Shown: positions 36,231-44,530 of the stretch, piece by piece
How positions within the stretch are numbered: position 1 is the first letter of the stretch
Layout: every line of letters starts with the position of its first letter
DNA from: Allobosea psychrotolerans
Lineage (GTDB): Bacteria > Pseudomonadota > Alphaproteobacteria > Rhizobiales > Beijerinckiaceae
Reading direction: 5' to 3'
DNA length: 64,000 bases
Assembly (NCBI RefSeq): GCF_002917105.1
Contig: NZ_PQFZ01000010.1
Span: 1-64,000, forward strand
Program-made: the position numbers and the translations under genes
The notes under the pieces: generated by a model
Databases searched by the model: none
Seen by the model: only the letters and a program-made list of their open reading frames with translations
What the model was told of the DNA's origin: nothing

Positions 36231-36908
36231 ATGCCTCTGCTCGACCTCAGCCATGACTTTACCGACGGCATGCCCGGCTTCTCGCTGCGGCGCGAGGGCG
36301 AGGTCAAGCAGTTCACCGCCGCAATCAGACCCTTCGTGACGCATGAGGCCTCCGCGCCCTTCTATGACGGCAAGGCCAGCTTCGAGATCACCGAGATGTT
36401 CTTCCAGACCTCGATCGGCACCTATCTCGACGCGCCGCGGCACCGCTGGAAGGAGCGCCGCGACATCGCGGCCTTGACCCTCGACGAACTCGTGCTGCCG
36501 GGGCTGTGCGTCAGCGTCGCCGCAGCGCGCCCCGGCGAGCGCATCGGGCTCGACCGCATCGACCTGCCTGCCGACCTCTCGGGCCTTGCCGTGCTGATCC
36601 GCTTCGGCTGGGACACCCATTGGGGACAGCCAGCCTATGACGACTATCCCTTCATCGACGCGGATGTGATCGAGGCGGTTCGCGGCCGCGGCGCGCGCCT
36701 GCTCGGGGTCGACACACCCAATGTCGATACCCGTCACGATCCAGCGCGGCCAGCCCACTCGATCCTGCTCGGCCAGGATATCCTCATCGTCGAGAATCTG
36801 TGCAATCTCGATCGCTTGCCGGCATCGGGCTTTCGCTTCTTCGCCGTTCCGATCAAGGCGGTCGGCGCGGCCGCCATGACGATCCGCGCCTTCGCCGAGA
36901 CAGCTTGA
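36231..36908 (+). CDS. Cyclase-family hydrolase (kynurenine formamidase-like)
   Basis: A 225-residue protein of the metal-dependent cyclase/KynB superfamily: LLDLSHDFTDGMPGF at the start (LSH-D-G-MP motif) and the metal segment TSIGTYLDAPRHRW at about 64-77. The canonical first His of H-x-G-T-H-x-D-x-P-x-H is Ser or Tyr in two positions here (S-I-G-T-Y-L-D-A-P-R-H). Late motifs are LLGVDTPNVDT and ILIVENLCNLDRLP. Substrates are amides, lactones or cyclic imides. Altered metal ligands leave the activity open. Confidence 0.82.
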   Translation: MPLLDLSHDFTDGMPGFSLRREGEVKQFTAAIRPFVTHEASAPFYDGKASFEITEMFFQTSIGTYLDAPRHRWKERRDIAALTLDELVLPGLCVSVAAARPGERIGLDRIDLPADLSGLAVLIRFGWDTHWGQPAYDDYPFIDADVIEAVRGRGARLLGVDTPNVDTRHDPARPAHSILLGQDILIVENLCNLDRLPASGFRFFAVPIKAVGAAAMTIRAFAETA

Positions 36909-36926
36909 CGCAGGCGGGGACGAACA

Positions 36927-37817
36927 ATGCCATCTTCACGGATTGGAACCATGCAGGACGCAGCGACGACAACAGCCCCAGCCGATGCCGCCGAGCGGCG
37001 CAGCAAGCCCGCCGTGGTGGTCTATCCCAACGCGACCTTGCCCCGCGTCGACATGGCGATGCTGCAGGCGGCGCGGCAAAAGCTGACCAAACTCGACGAG
37101 GTCATCGTTCCGCCGCGCGACGGGCGCGCCTTCCGGGTGCCCAAGGGCCATTTCTTCCGCATCACCAGCATCGAGGGCCCGCAGGTCGGCGATCTCAATC
37201 TCTGGAACGCCGACGATCTCTCCGAGCGTTTCTTCAGCGGCAAGACCCGCGCCTTGCACGCAACCCATCTCGGCACGGGTGACCTGCTCTGGAGCACGCT
37301 GCCCTCATTGCGGCCAATGGCGACGATCACGCAGGATACGCTCGGCTGGTATGGCTGGGACGAAGATGGCGGCGGCATCCACGACGTCATCGGCACGCGC
37401 TGCGACCCCTACACCAACCGGCTCCTGAGCGGCGGCGACTATCATCATTGCTGCCATTCGAACCTCGCCCGCGCGCTTGGCGCCGCCAAGGGCCTCCCGG
37501 CGCGCGAGGTCGAGCAACACGTCCACGACGTACTCAACGTCTTCATGTGCACCGGCTTCACCCGCGACACACACCAGTATTTCATGAAGGCGAGCCCGGT
37601 CCGCCCGGGCGACTACATCGAGTTCTTCGCCGAGATCGACCTCCTCGGCGCGCTCTCGGCCTGCCCCGGCGGCGACTGCAGCGCGAGTCATTCGAGTGAC
37701 GAGGCTGCCTGCTACCCGCTCAAGGTCGAGATCTTCCGTACCGAGCCCGCCCTGCTCGCCGGGTGGATGCCACCGGAGCGCAACGCCTATTCGCGCACGC
37801 ATGGGGCGGAGGGTTGA
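36927..37817 (+). CDS. DUF1989 (urea carboxylase-associated family) protein
   Basis: A 296-residue protein with the family core: LDEVIVPPRDGRAFRVPKGH (about 52-71), GPQVGDLNLWNADDLSERF, the central GTRCDPYTNRLLSGGDYHHC with Cys and His residues, and the C-terminal CPGGDCSASHSSDEAACYPL. DUF1989 proteins occur beside urea carboxylase/allophanate hydrolase or guanidine genes; no such gene is here. The start at 36927 follows GGGGACGAACA; an ATG at 36951 is possible. It lies 18 bases after the cyclase gene, so the two form an operon. Confidence 0.85.
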   Translation: MPSSRIGTMQDAATTTAPADAAERRSKPAVVVYPNATLPRVDMAMLQAARQKLTKLDEVIVPPRDGRAFRVPKGHFFRITSIEGPQVGDLNLWNADDLSERFFSGKTRALHATHLGTGDLLWSTLPSLRPMATITQDTLGWYGWDEDGGGIHDVIGTRCDPYTNRLLSGGDYHHCCHSNLARALGAAKGLPAREVEQHVHDVLNVFMCTGFTRDTHQYFMKASPVRPGDYIEFFAEIDLLGALSACPGGDCSASHSSDEAACYPLKVEIFRTEPALLAGWMPPERNAYSRTHGAEG

Positions 37818-37826
37818 GGCCCTTTC

Positions 37827-37952
37827 CGTCATTGCGAGAAGGCGAAGCCGAGGAAGCAATCCAGAGGGACCTAGCGCTCTACGACATTGGATTGCTTCGC
37901 GGAGCCTGTACTCGGGCTTGCCGAAGGCAAGACCCGGGTGCTCGCAATGACG
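37827..37952. repeat. Intergenic inverted repeat, CGTCATTGCGAG type
   Basis: CGTCATTGCGAG (37827-37838) and CTCGCAATGACG (37941-37952) are perfect 12-bp ends of a 126-bp element, with further inner pairing around GAAGCAATCCAG / TTGGATTGCTTCGC. It fills the gap between the convergent DUF1989 and ABC-exporter genes and belongs to the GTCAT...ATGAC dyad family. Confidence 0.65.
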
Positions 37953-37965
37953 GGAGCGAGCGCCT

Positions 37966-39744
37966 CTAAGCCGCCTCCAGCCCGAATTGCAGCGCCGCCA
38001 GCCGCGCATAGAGCCCGCCGTGGGCCTTGAGTTCGGCATGCGTCCCATCCTCCACGACGCGCCCCTCATCCATCACCAGGATGCGGTCGGCCGAGAGGAT
38101 GGTGGCGAGGCGGTGCGCCACGACCAGCGTGGTGCGCCCCTGCATCAGCCGGTCAAGTGCATCCTGCACCGCCCGCTCGCTCTCGGAATCGAGCGCGCTC
38201 GTCGCCTCGTCGAGCAGCAGGATCGGCGCGTCCTTCAGCACCGCGCGCGCGATCGCCAGGCGCTGGCGCTGGCCTCCAGAAAGCGTGACGCCGCGCTCGC
38301 CGACAATGGTGTCGTAGCCCTGCGGCAGGCTGCGGATGAAGCCGTCAGCGGCGGCGAGCCTGGCCGCGTTCTCGACCTCGGCGCGGCTGGCCTCGGGCCG
38401 GCCATAGGCGATGTTGTCGGCGACGGAGACGCCGAACACCGTCGGCTCCTGCGGCACCAATGCGAAGCGCTGGCGCCAATCCTCGGGATCGGCCTCCGGT
38501 CCGGTGACGCCATCAACGACGACGCGGCCGCTGGCTGGATCGTAGAAGCGCAGCGCCAATTGCAGCACCGTGCTCTTGCCCGCCCCTGAAGGTCCCACCA
38601 GCGCGACGCGCTCGCCGGGCCGGACCTTGAAGCTGAGTCCATGCAGCGCGGACAAGCTGCGGCCGGGATAGGCAAAGGAAACCTGCTCGAAGGAGAGTTC
38701 GCCACGTGAAGGCTGCGGCATCGGCCGCGGATTCGGCGGGGCGGCGATGGCGGGTTTCATCGCCAGGATTTCGCCGAGGCGTCCAGCGGCGCCGGCAGCA
38801 GCCGAGATCTCGCCATAGACCTCCGAAAGCTGCCCGAGCGAGCTTGCCGCCATCACCGCATAGAGGATGAACTGCGACAGCCGCCCGCCGGTCATGCGGC
38901 CCTCGAACACCTCGGTCGCACCGGTCCACAAGACCCAGACCACGCTGGCGCTGACCAGGAAGATCGCGACGCCCGAGAGCAGCGCGCGCGAGGCCGTGGC
39001 CGAGCGCGAGGCGTCAAAGGCATCGTCCGAGGCCGCTGCGAAACGCGCTGCCGTCTGCTGGGATGCCCCGAAGGATTGCATGGTGCGGATCGCGCCGACC
39101 GCTTCCGAAGCGAAGGCCGAGGCGTCGGCGAGCCGGTCCTGCGCCGCCCGCGCGCGTCGGCGCACCGAGCGGCCCGACAATACCAGCGGCAGGACGATGA
39201 CCGGGATCGCGGCAATGACGATGGCCGAGAGCTGCGGGCTGGTGAAGATCATCAGGCCGAGCGCGCCGATCACCATGATGCCGTTGCGCAGCGCGATCGA
39301 GGCCGTGGAGCCGAAGGTCGATTTGATCTGCGTGGTGTCCGCGGTGAGCCGCGAGACGAGGTCGCCCGCCCGGCTCGAATCGAAGAAGGCCGGCTCGAGC
39401 TTGGTCAGATGTGCGAAGACGTCCGAGCGCAGATTGGCGACGATGCGTTCGCCCACCGTCATGACGAGGTAGAAGCGCGCCGAGCTCGCCAGCGCCAGGA
39501 TCGCGACGATGCCGACGAGGACGAGGAAATAGCTGTTGGCCATTCGCTGCTCGCCGCCGGAAAAGCCGACATCGATGACGCGGCGCACGGCCAGCGGCAG
39601 AACCAGCGTCGCGGCCGAAGCCACGACCAGCGCCAGGAGAGCAAGCGCGATCCGGCCCTTCTGGGCCAGCGCATAGGGCCAGAAGGAGGAGAGCGAGCGG
39701 AAATCAGGCCGCGGTTTGGTATCGTCTTTATTGGCTTCGGCCAC
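37966..39744 (-). CDS. ABC-type exporter, fused membrane and ATPase domains
   Basis: A 592-residue half-transporter. Six membrane helices occupy about residues 33-310, followed by a nucleotide-binding domain: Walker [10 protein letters not shown] (384-392), Q-loop ALVPQEP, signature LSGGQRQR (488-495), Walker [13 protein letters not shown] with catalytic Glu513, and the H-loop in VVAHRLATI. The type resembles MsbA/LapB-like lipid or multidrug exporters and would act as a homodimer. The substrate is unknown. It is divergent from rpmE. Confidence 0.92.
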   Translation of the reverse strand: MAEANKDDTKPRPDFRSLSSFWPYALAQKGRIALALLALVVASAATLVLPLAVRRVIDVGFSGGEQRMANSYFLVLVGIVAILALASSARFYLVMTVGERIVANLRSDVFAHLTKLEPAFFDSSRAGDLVSRLTADTTQIKSTFGSTASIALRNGIMVIGALGLMIFTSPQLSAIVIAAIPVIVLPLVLSGRSVRRRARAAQDRLADASAFASEAVGAIRTMQSFGASQQTAARFAAASDDAFDASRSATASRALLSGVAIFLVSASVVWVLWTGATEVFEGRMTGGRLSQFILYAVMAASSLGQLSEVYGEISAAAGAAGRLGEILAMKPAIAAPPNPRPMPQPSRGELSFEQVSFAYPGRSLSALHGLSFKVRPGERVALVGPSGAGKSTVLQLALRFYDPASGRVVVDGVTGPEADPEDWRQRFALVPQEPTVFGVSVADNIAYGRPEASRAEVENAARLAAADGFIRSLPQGYDTIVGERGVTLSGGQRQRLAIARAVLKDAPILLLDEATSALDSESERAVQDALDRLMQGRTTLVVAHRLATILSADRILVMDEGRVVEDGTHAELKAHGGLYARLAALQFGLEAA

Positions 39745-39896
39745 GCGTCTTTATCCTGTCATGCTTGCACTGCCGGCCCGCCTGCGCTATGGCGCTGGCG
39801 ACTTCACAGACAGGCTCATACGAAATTATTCGACGGGCCGACTATCCATGCCCGCTGATCGAGGCAGGCCCGTTTTTATCGATTGAGGATTTCGCC

Positions 39897-40130
39897 ATGA
39901 AGACCGGCATCCATCCCGACTACCACACCATCAAGGTCGTCATGACCAATGGCACGGAATACTTCACCCGTTCGACGCTCGGCAAGGAGGGGGACACCCT
40001 CAATCTCGACATCGATCCCACGACCCACCCCGCCTGGACCGGCGGCACGCAGCACATGCTCGACCGCGGCGGCCGCGTTTCGCGCTTCAATTCCCGCTTT
40101 GGCGCGTTTGGCGCTCTCGGCAAGAAGTGA
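39897..40130 (+). CDS. rpmE: 50S ribosomal protein L31
   Basis: A 77-residue protein beginning [20 protein letters not shown] and ending [16 protein letters not shown]. It is the L31 form without the zinc-binding Cys motif (no CxxC), typical of alphaproteobacteria. It is part of the large subunit central protuberance and intersubunit bridge. The ATG at 39897 is set by the L31 N-terminus; upstream in-frame sequence is leader. A strong terminator follows. Confidence 0.96.
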   Translation: MKTGIHPDYHTIKVVMTNGTEYFTRSTLGKEGDTLNLDIDPTTHPAWTGGTQHMLDRGGRVSRFNSRFGAFGALGKK

Positions 40131-40169
40131 TTTAGCGGCGATCGGCTACGGTCGCCCCTGATCTAAATC

Positions 40170-40202
40170 AAAAAGGCCCGGCCAATTTGGCCGGGCCTTT
40201 TT
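40170..40202. terminator. Bidirectional terminator between rpmE and the DUF1465 gene
   Basis: AAAAAGGCCCGGCCAA is followed by its inverse TTGGCCGGGCCTTTTT with a one-base centre, giving T-runs on both strands. It terminates rpmE (plus) and the DUF1465 gene (minus), which converge here. Confidence 0.9.
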
Positions 40203-40239
40203 GCGTTTCGGCGGCGATTGGTCGCGCCCGCGAAGGGAC

Positions 40240-40770
40240 TTAGCGACCAAGCCCCAGCCGCGCCTGCAGGTTGGCGAGCTGGTCCTGCACCGGGTTGGCC
40301 TGCTCGCGGGCAAGGCCAGCGCCCGACATCTGGCCTTCGAGATGGCGGATGCGCTCCTGCAGGCGGACGGAATGTGCCATCAGATCGCGCAGCGTCTGCG
40401 GCAGGCGGGCCACCTCGTCATGAGCCGGCTGCCCTGCAGCATCGGACATCCTGACCTTGTTGTTCTCAGCGCGGGCCTGCTCGGCCGTCATCTCGCCTTC
40501 GGCGACGGCGCGCTGCACCAGGAGCCAGGAGGCGATCTGCATCAATCGTGTCGTCAGCCGCATACTCTCGGTGGCGTAGGTCAGCGCGACGTCGCGCGGC
40601 AGGGCCGCCGACTCGGCACGCCCGTCGCCGTCGAGATAGGACGCCGTCTGCTCGACCAGCCCCATGCCCTCGCGAAACAGCAGCATGAAGGCGTCTGATT
40701 TGACGAAACCGCGCGCAAAGGAGATCGCGCCATCGTCAACCTGCGGCTCCAGCATCAGCACATCGTTCAT
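40240..40770 (-). CDS. DUF1465 family protein
   Basis: A 176-residue protein from the ATG at 40770 (MNDVLMLEPQ), which has GGGG nine bases upstream; a GTG at 40791 is in frame. It is mostly helical: SFARGFVKSDAFMLLFREGM, then ALTYATESMRLTTRLMQIASWLLVQRAVAEGEM and a C-terminal coiled coil SVRLQERIRHLEGQM. DUF1465 is an alphaproteobacterial family of unknown function that co-occurs with rpmE and cell-cycle regulators. TTAA elements lie upstream (40885-40894). Confidence 0.82.
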   Translation of the reverse strand: MNDVLMLEPQVDDGAISFARGFVKSDAFMLLFREGMGLVEQTASYLDGDGRAESAALPRDVALTYATESMRLTTRLMQIASWLLVQRAVAEGEMTAEQARAENNKVRMSDAAGQPAHDEVARLPQTLRDLMAHSVRLQERIRHLEGQMSGAGLAREQANPVQDQLANLQARLGLGR

Positions 40771-40910
40771 CGCGGTGTTCCCCTTCGGCACAACAGCGTC
40801 CGCGTCAGGGACGCGGCAACGCTTCAGGCCGACAACACCGCAAGGATAGCGCCGAAGCGCGATCGGGGCTGCGGTAAGATAGGGTTAACCTTAACGGGAT
40901 AATGCAGCTG

Positions 40911-40936
40911 AAAAAAGAGCCGCCCTTGGGCGGCTC
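40911..40936 (-). terminator. Strong rho-independent terminator, minus strand
   Basis: On the minus strand GAGCCGCCC, loop AA, GGGCGGCTC is followed directly by six T. The nearest genes on that strand are DUF1192 (ends 41064, 128 bases upstream) and DUF1465 (starts 40770, downstream). It therefore ends either a long DUF1192 3' UTR or a separate small transcript. Confidence 0.85.
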
Positions 40937-41010
40937 GAAGGTCAACAGGGAGGCGTCAAACAGAGTGGGCAGGAGCCACTCGACATCCAGACAAACTGGA
41001 CAATCCGATT
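40911..41010 (-). ncRNA. Candidate small RNA downstream of a CtrA-type box
   Basis: The minus-strand interval between the TTAA-N7-TTAA box (41026-41040) and the T6 terminator (40911-40936) is about 90-100 nt. It has no credible ORF and holds a short internal hairpin (GTCCAGTTTGTCTGGAT) plus a CU-rich stretch with CCTCCCTG, which could base-pair with ribosome-binding sites. A TATGAA hexamer lies about 12-14 bases after the box as a possible -10. A transcript from around 41005-41015 to 40911 would be a typical intergenic sRNA. Alternative: it is the DUF1192 3' UTR. Confidence 0.35.
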
Positions 41011-41025
41011 CATACTTTGGAATCG

Positions 41026-41040
41026 TTAAGAGACCCTTAA
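41026..41040. promoter_or_regulatory. CtrA-type binding site TTAA-N7-TTAA
   Basis: TTAAGAGACCCTTAA is an exact full CtrA box with the required seven-base spacer. CtrA is the master cell-cycle response regulator of alphaproteobacteria and usually sits over the -35 of its targets. The box is intergenic, 23 bases beyond the DUF1192 stop, pointing at the candidate sRNA or, more remotely, at the DUF1465 gene. A 15-mer with 8 fixed A/T bases is unlikely, though not impossible, by chance in DNA this GC-rich. Confidence 0.6.
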
Positions 41041-41063
41041 TGACGCAAGGGCAGAAGACGTGC

Positions 41064-41264
41064 TCAGCCCGGTTTGCGGAAGAAGGCGTCGGCCGCCGAG
41101 CGCGAAGCATCCTTCTTGGCCCGGGCCTCGGCCAGCCGCTCGATCTCGGCCTTCAGAGCCTCGACACGCAGGTCGATCTCGGCCAGCGACAGCATCGAAA
41201 GATCCTGCCCGATTTCATGCACGGATTTCGGCTTCGGACGGTCATCCTCTGGAAAGATCGACAT
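41064..41264 (-). CDS. DUF1192 family protein
   Basis: A 66-residue protein starting MSIFPEDDRPKPKSVHEIGQ then LSMLSLAEIDLRVEALKAEI and a basic tail ending FFRKPG. This is the DUF1192 pattern: a short acidic/proline start, a conserved helix with S-L-x-E-L-x-x-R-I-x-x-L-x-x-E-I, and a basic end. Function unknown; the family is restricted to alphaproteobacteria and sits beside quinone oxidoreductase and TrcR genes. The ATG at 41264 was chosen by family length. Confidence 0.85.
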   Translation of the reverse strand: MSIFPEDDRPKPKSVHEIGQDLSMLSLAEIDLRVEALKAEIERLAEARAKKDASRSAADAFFRKPG

Positions 41265-41306
41265 GGCGGCCTCACATTCGACAACTCGACGGCGGCGCAG
41301 AGTAGA

Positions 41307-41353
41307 GCATCGGCTACGAAAAGTGGGAACCGGTTTTCGGGACAAGCCGATGC
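41307..41353. repeat. Palindromic element with GTGGGAACCGGTTTTCGG core
   Basis: GCATCGGCT and AGCCGATGC flank a core AAAAGTGGGAACCGGTTTTC. The same core recurs at 50272-50322, 50336-50384, 52871-52920 and in part at 51152-51182 and 61520-61570, each with different matched flanks. It is a REP-like family distinct from the composite 105-bp repeat. Confidence 0.65.
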
Positions 41354-41468
41354 AGGATCAAAGCACTACAGTGGCATCGCGCCCGCAGCTCCACTTTCAT
41401 CCGAGGCGAGGGGCGGCACGTCCCGCGCCGCCCCTCGCCGCCCCTCTTTCGGACAGGACCCGAACCCG

Positions 41469-42467
41469 ATGACCGCCTTGCCCCAGATGATGACCGCAAT
41501 CGGCTTCGAGGCTCCGGGAGGCCCCGAGGTTCTCCAGGCCCGGAAGCGGCCCGTGCCGCAGCCGGGGCGCGGCGAGGTGCTGGTCGCGGTCGCGGCCGCC
41601 GGCATCAACCGTCCCGACGTGCTCCAGCGGCTGGGCGGATACGCGCCACCGCCCGGCGCCTCCGATATTCCCGGCCTTGAGATCGCCGGCACCGTCGTCG
41701 CGCTCGGCGAGGGCGCGAGCCGCTTCAAGCTCGGCGACAGGATCTGCGGTCTCGTCGCCGGCGGCGGCTATGCGGAATATGCCGTGGTCCATGAGAGCAA
41801 TGCGCTGCCCGTGCCGGCCGGGCTCTCGCTGATCGAGGCGGCCGCCATCCCCGAGACCTATTTCACCGTCTGGACCAACGTCTTCCAGCGCGGCCGCCTG
41901 CAGGCCGGCGAGAGCTTCATGGTCCATGGCGGCACATCGGGCATCGGCACCACCGCGATCCAGCTCGCCAAGGCGTTTGGCGCAACGGTGCTGGCGACCG
42001 CGGGCTCCACGGAGAAATGCCAGGCCTGCCGCGACCTCGGCGCCGACCATGCGATCAATTATCGCGAGCAGGATTTCGTCGCGGCCGCCAAGGAGGCAAC
42101 CGGAGGGCGCGGCGTCGATCTGATCCTCGACATGGTCGGCGGCGACTATATCAACCGCAACTACGACGCAGCCGCGGAGAGCGGCCGCATCGTGCAGATC
42201 GCCTTCCTCAACGGCCCGAAGGCGGAGGTCGACTACCGCAGGCTGATGATGAAGCGCCTGACCCATACCGGCTCGACGCTGCGACCACGCACCATCGCGG
42301 AAAAGGCCGGGATCGCAGCCGAGCTCGAGGCCAAGGTCTGGCCGCTGATCGAGGCCGGGCGCTGCAAGCCGGTGATCCACGCAACCTTCCCGCTCGCGGA
42401 AGCCGCCGCCGGCCACGCGCTGATGGAAAGCAATGCCCATATCGGCAAGATCGTGCTGACAGTCTGA
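41469..42467 (+). CDS. NAD(P)H-quinone oxidoreductase (PIG3-type MDR)
   Basis: A 332-residue zinc-free medium-chain reductase. The N-terminal GroES-like domain has GEVLVAVAAAGINRPDVLQRLGGY (in parts at about 36-59) and GLEIAGTVVALGEGASRFKLGDRI. The Rossmann domain has HGGTSGIGTTAIQLAKAFGA at about 152-171, then VDLILDMVGGDYINRN. The C-terminus is GSTLRPRTIAEKA, a PIG3 hallmark. It reduces quinones or enones with NADPH. The ATG at 41469 is chosen from the family's start (PxxMTAIGFEAPGGPE). Confidence 0.92.
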   Translation: MTALPQMMTAIGFEAPGGPEVLQARKRPVPQPGRGEVLVAVAAAGINRPDVLQRLGGYAPPPGASDIPGLEIAGTVVALGEGASRFKLGDRICGLVAGGGYAEYAVVHESNALPVPAGLSLIEAAAIPETYFTVWTNVFQRGRLQAGESFMVHGGTSGIGTTAIQLAKAFGATVLATAGSTEKCQACRDLGADHAINYREQDFVAAAKEATGGRGVDLILDMVGGDYINRNYDAAAESGRIVQIAFLNGPKAEVDYRRLMMKRLTHTGSTLRPRTIAEKAGIAAELEAKVWPLIEAGRCKPVIHATFPLAEAAAGHALMESNAHIGKIVLTV

Positions 42468-42639
42468 GGCCCATCCTCCTTGCAAGCGCGGCAAAGCAAT
42501 GACGGGGCAGCTCACGCTTTTCATGGACACCTGCCCCGGCTTTGCCTATAAGCCGCGCCATCCTGTTCATCGTCGATGATTTGGATGGCCGGCCGAGGAG
42601 GCCGGTCTGCGCATGAGAGCTATTGTCCGCGACGCTGAC

Positions 42640-42654
42640 CCGGTCTGAGACCGG
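42640..42654 (+). other. Small hairpin just upstream of trcR
   Basis: CCGGTC, loop TGA, GACCGG, then CTTTCG. It lies 24 bases before the GTG start and just before the GGAGA ribosome site, so it is in the 5' leader. It could attenuate or stabilise the message. Weak evidence. The rest of the 42468-42678 gap has a second GGCCGGCCGAGGAGGCCGG dyad but no gene. Confidence 0.3.
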
Positions 42655-42678
42655 CTTTCGAGATTCAGGAGACGTCCC

Positions 42679-43398
42679 GTGTCACAACCCCCGCTGATGC
42701 CTAAGGCCACCGCGGTCTGGCTCGTCGAGAACACCTCCCTGACCTTCGAGCAGATCGCCGAGTTCTGCAAACTACACCCGCTCGAAGTGCGCGGCATCGC
42801 CGATGGCGAAGTCGCCGCCGGCATCAAGGGCCTCGACCCGATCACCTCGGGCCAGCTCACCCGCGAGGAGCTCGAGCGCGCCGCCAAGAACCCGAGCCAC
42901 CACCTCAAGCTCGCCGAGCGCAAGGTGAAGGTGCCCGAGATCAAGCGCGCCAAGGGTCCGCGCTATACCCCGGTCTCCAAGCGCCAGGACCGACCCAACG
43001 CGATCCTCTGGCTGTTGCGCAACCATCCCGAGCTCAAGGACGCGCAGGTCATCCGGCTGATCGGCACGACCAAGTCGACCATTGCCCAGATCCGCGACCG
43101 CACTCACTGGAACGCCCAGACCCTGACGCCAATCGACCCGGTCAGCCTCGGCCTGTGCTCGCAGATCGATCTCGACTTCGAGGTCGGCCGCGCCGCCAAG
43201 GACCGTCCCGCCGTGATCGCCGAAATCGGCTCGACCCTGCTCCCCGCCGAGGAGACGACCGCGCCGGCGCCTGCGCTCAACCAGACCTTCGCCGATATGG
43301 GCAAGCCGAAGCGCCAGGAAGAAGAGGCCATCGACGTCGATTCGGTCTTCTCCAAGCTGAAGCAGCTCAAGCGCCCGGCCGAGGACGACGAGGACTGA
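42679..43398 (+). CDS. trcR: Cell cycle transcriptional regulator TrcR (DUF1013)
   Basis: A 239-residue protein. The N-terminal third, MPKATAVWLVENTSLTFEQIAEFCKLHPLEVRGIADGE (as residues about 7-44), looks like a helix-turn-helix. The middle part (NAILWLLRNHPELKDAQVIRLIGTTKSTIAQIRDRTHWN) is the DUF1013 core. The C-terminus is acidic (KLKQLKRPAEDDED). DUF1013 proteins are conserved through alphaproteobacteria; the Caulobacter member TrcR is linked to cell-cycle transcription. The GTG start follows AGGAGACGTCCC. Its neighbourhood holds a CtrA box. Confidence 0.9.
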   Translation: MSQPPLMPKATAVWLVENTSLTFEQIAEFCKLHPLEVRGIADGEVAAGIKGLDPITSGQLTREELERAAKNPSHHLKLAERKVKVPEIKRAKGPRYTPVSKRQDRPNAILWLLRNHPELKDAQVIRLIGTTKSTIAQIRDRTHWNAQTLTPIDPVSLGLCSQIDLDFEVGRAAKDRPAVIAEIGSTLLPAEETTAPAPALNQTFADMGKPKRQEEEAIDVDSVFSKLKQLKRPAEDDED

Positions 43399-43594
43399 GA
43401 CCTCTCCCGCCCCGCAGCAGGCGGCGGGGTCAGGAGATGGCCGCATGAAGAGCCCGACGGCGCAATCCAGCGCCCGGGAACTTTGTCGGCCGCCCGCAAA
43501 ATTCAAAGTAAAGTCGTATGACACGCAAACCGAAACGGGACGCGTCCGCGTCGCCCGGCTTGCGAAGATGCGCGCCGCCTGACAGCCTCGCGCC

Positions 43595-44482
43595 ATGACG
43601 GACAACAGACTGGCCTTCACCTTCCTCGGCACCGGCGCACCGCCGGTCAGCCTGCGCCGCGCCGGCCCCGCACATCTGATCCAGGCGGCGGGGCGCAAAG
43701 TGCTGGTCGATTGCGGCTCGGGCGTCAGCCAGCGCCTCGTGGCCGCCGGTCATCATGGTGCCGATATCGACCTGCTCATCGTTACCCATGAGCATTCCGA
43801 CCATCTGGTCGACTTCTACCAGCTCGTCGTCTCCTCCTGGCATCAGGGCCGCAACCGGCCCTGGCGCGTCCTGGCCCCGGCCCCGGCGCTCGCCAATATG
43901 CACGCGCAATACGAGGCCTTCGCCCGCGAACGCGCCCTGCGCATCGCCTTCGAAAGGCGCCCGGACGCCACGGGGCTGGAGGTCAACTTCGAGGAGCTGC
44001 GCGAGGGCATCGTTTCCGGCCTCGGCGATCTCGCGATCGAGGCCTTCCTCGTCGATCACAGGCCGGTCGAGCCGGCCTTCGGGCTGTCCTTTTCCCATGG
44101 CGGCAGCCGCATCGTCTTCTCCGGCGATACGCGGCTGACCCCCTCGCTGGAGCAGGCGGCGCAGGGCTGCGACCTGCTCGTCTGCGAGGTCTTCATCTCA
44201 AGCCAGATGCCAGTCGTCGCGGGCGTCCGTTCCGCAGAGACCGTCGCTTCGGTCCAGAGCTACCACATGACGCCGGAGGTGGTGGCGGGGCTGGCGCTGC
44301 GGTCGGGCGCAAAAACGCTGGCGCTGACCCATCTCGTGCCCCCCGCCGCCGACACCGCCGCGCTCGCCCGCGAGGTCAGGCAGGCAGGCTATGCCGGCCC
44401 GCTGATCATCGGCGAGGATCTGATGCGGCTGGAGTGGCCTGCGCGCCAGCTGAGCTGGAATGGGGCGACGATCGGGTTCTGA
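43595..44482 (+). CDS. MBL-fold metal-dependent hydrolase (RNase Z-like)
   Basis: A 295-residue beta-lactamase-fold protein. FTFLGTGAPPVSLRRAGPA opens the fold; the zinc motif is VTHEHSDHLVDFYQLV (His-x-His-x-Asp-His, about 64-79), with a later HGGSRIVFSGDTR (Asp ligand) and LTHLVPP. The order resembles RNase Z/arylsulfatase-like MBL enzymes but is a different branch from the tRNA maturase, so the substrate is unknown. The upstream gap (43399-43594) holds a C/G-rich hairpin that may end trcR and nothing else notable. Confidence 0.85.
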   Translation: MTDNRLAFTFLGTGAPPVSLRRAGPAHLIQAAGRKVLVDCGSGVSQRLVAAGHHGADIDLLIVTHEHSDHLVDFYQLVVSSWHQGRNRPWRVLAPAPALANMHAQYEAFARERALRIAFERRPDATGLEVNFEELREGIVSGLGDLAIEAFLVDHRPVEPAFGLSFSHGGSRIVFSGDTRLTPSLEQAAQGCDLLVCEVFISSQMPVVAGVRSAETVASVQSYHMTPEVVAGLALRSGAKTLALTHLVPPAADTAALAREVRQAGYAGPLIIGEDLMRLEWPARQLSWNGATIGF

Positions 44483-44530
44483 CTGCCATTCCGGGTTCTT
44501 CGCTGCGCGAAGCCCCGGAGCGACACGCCC

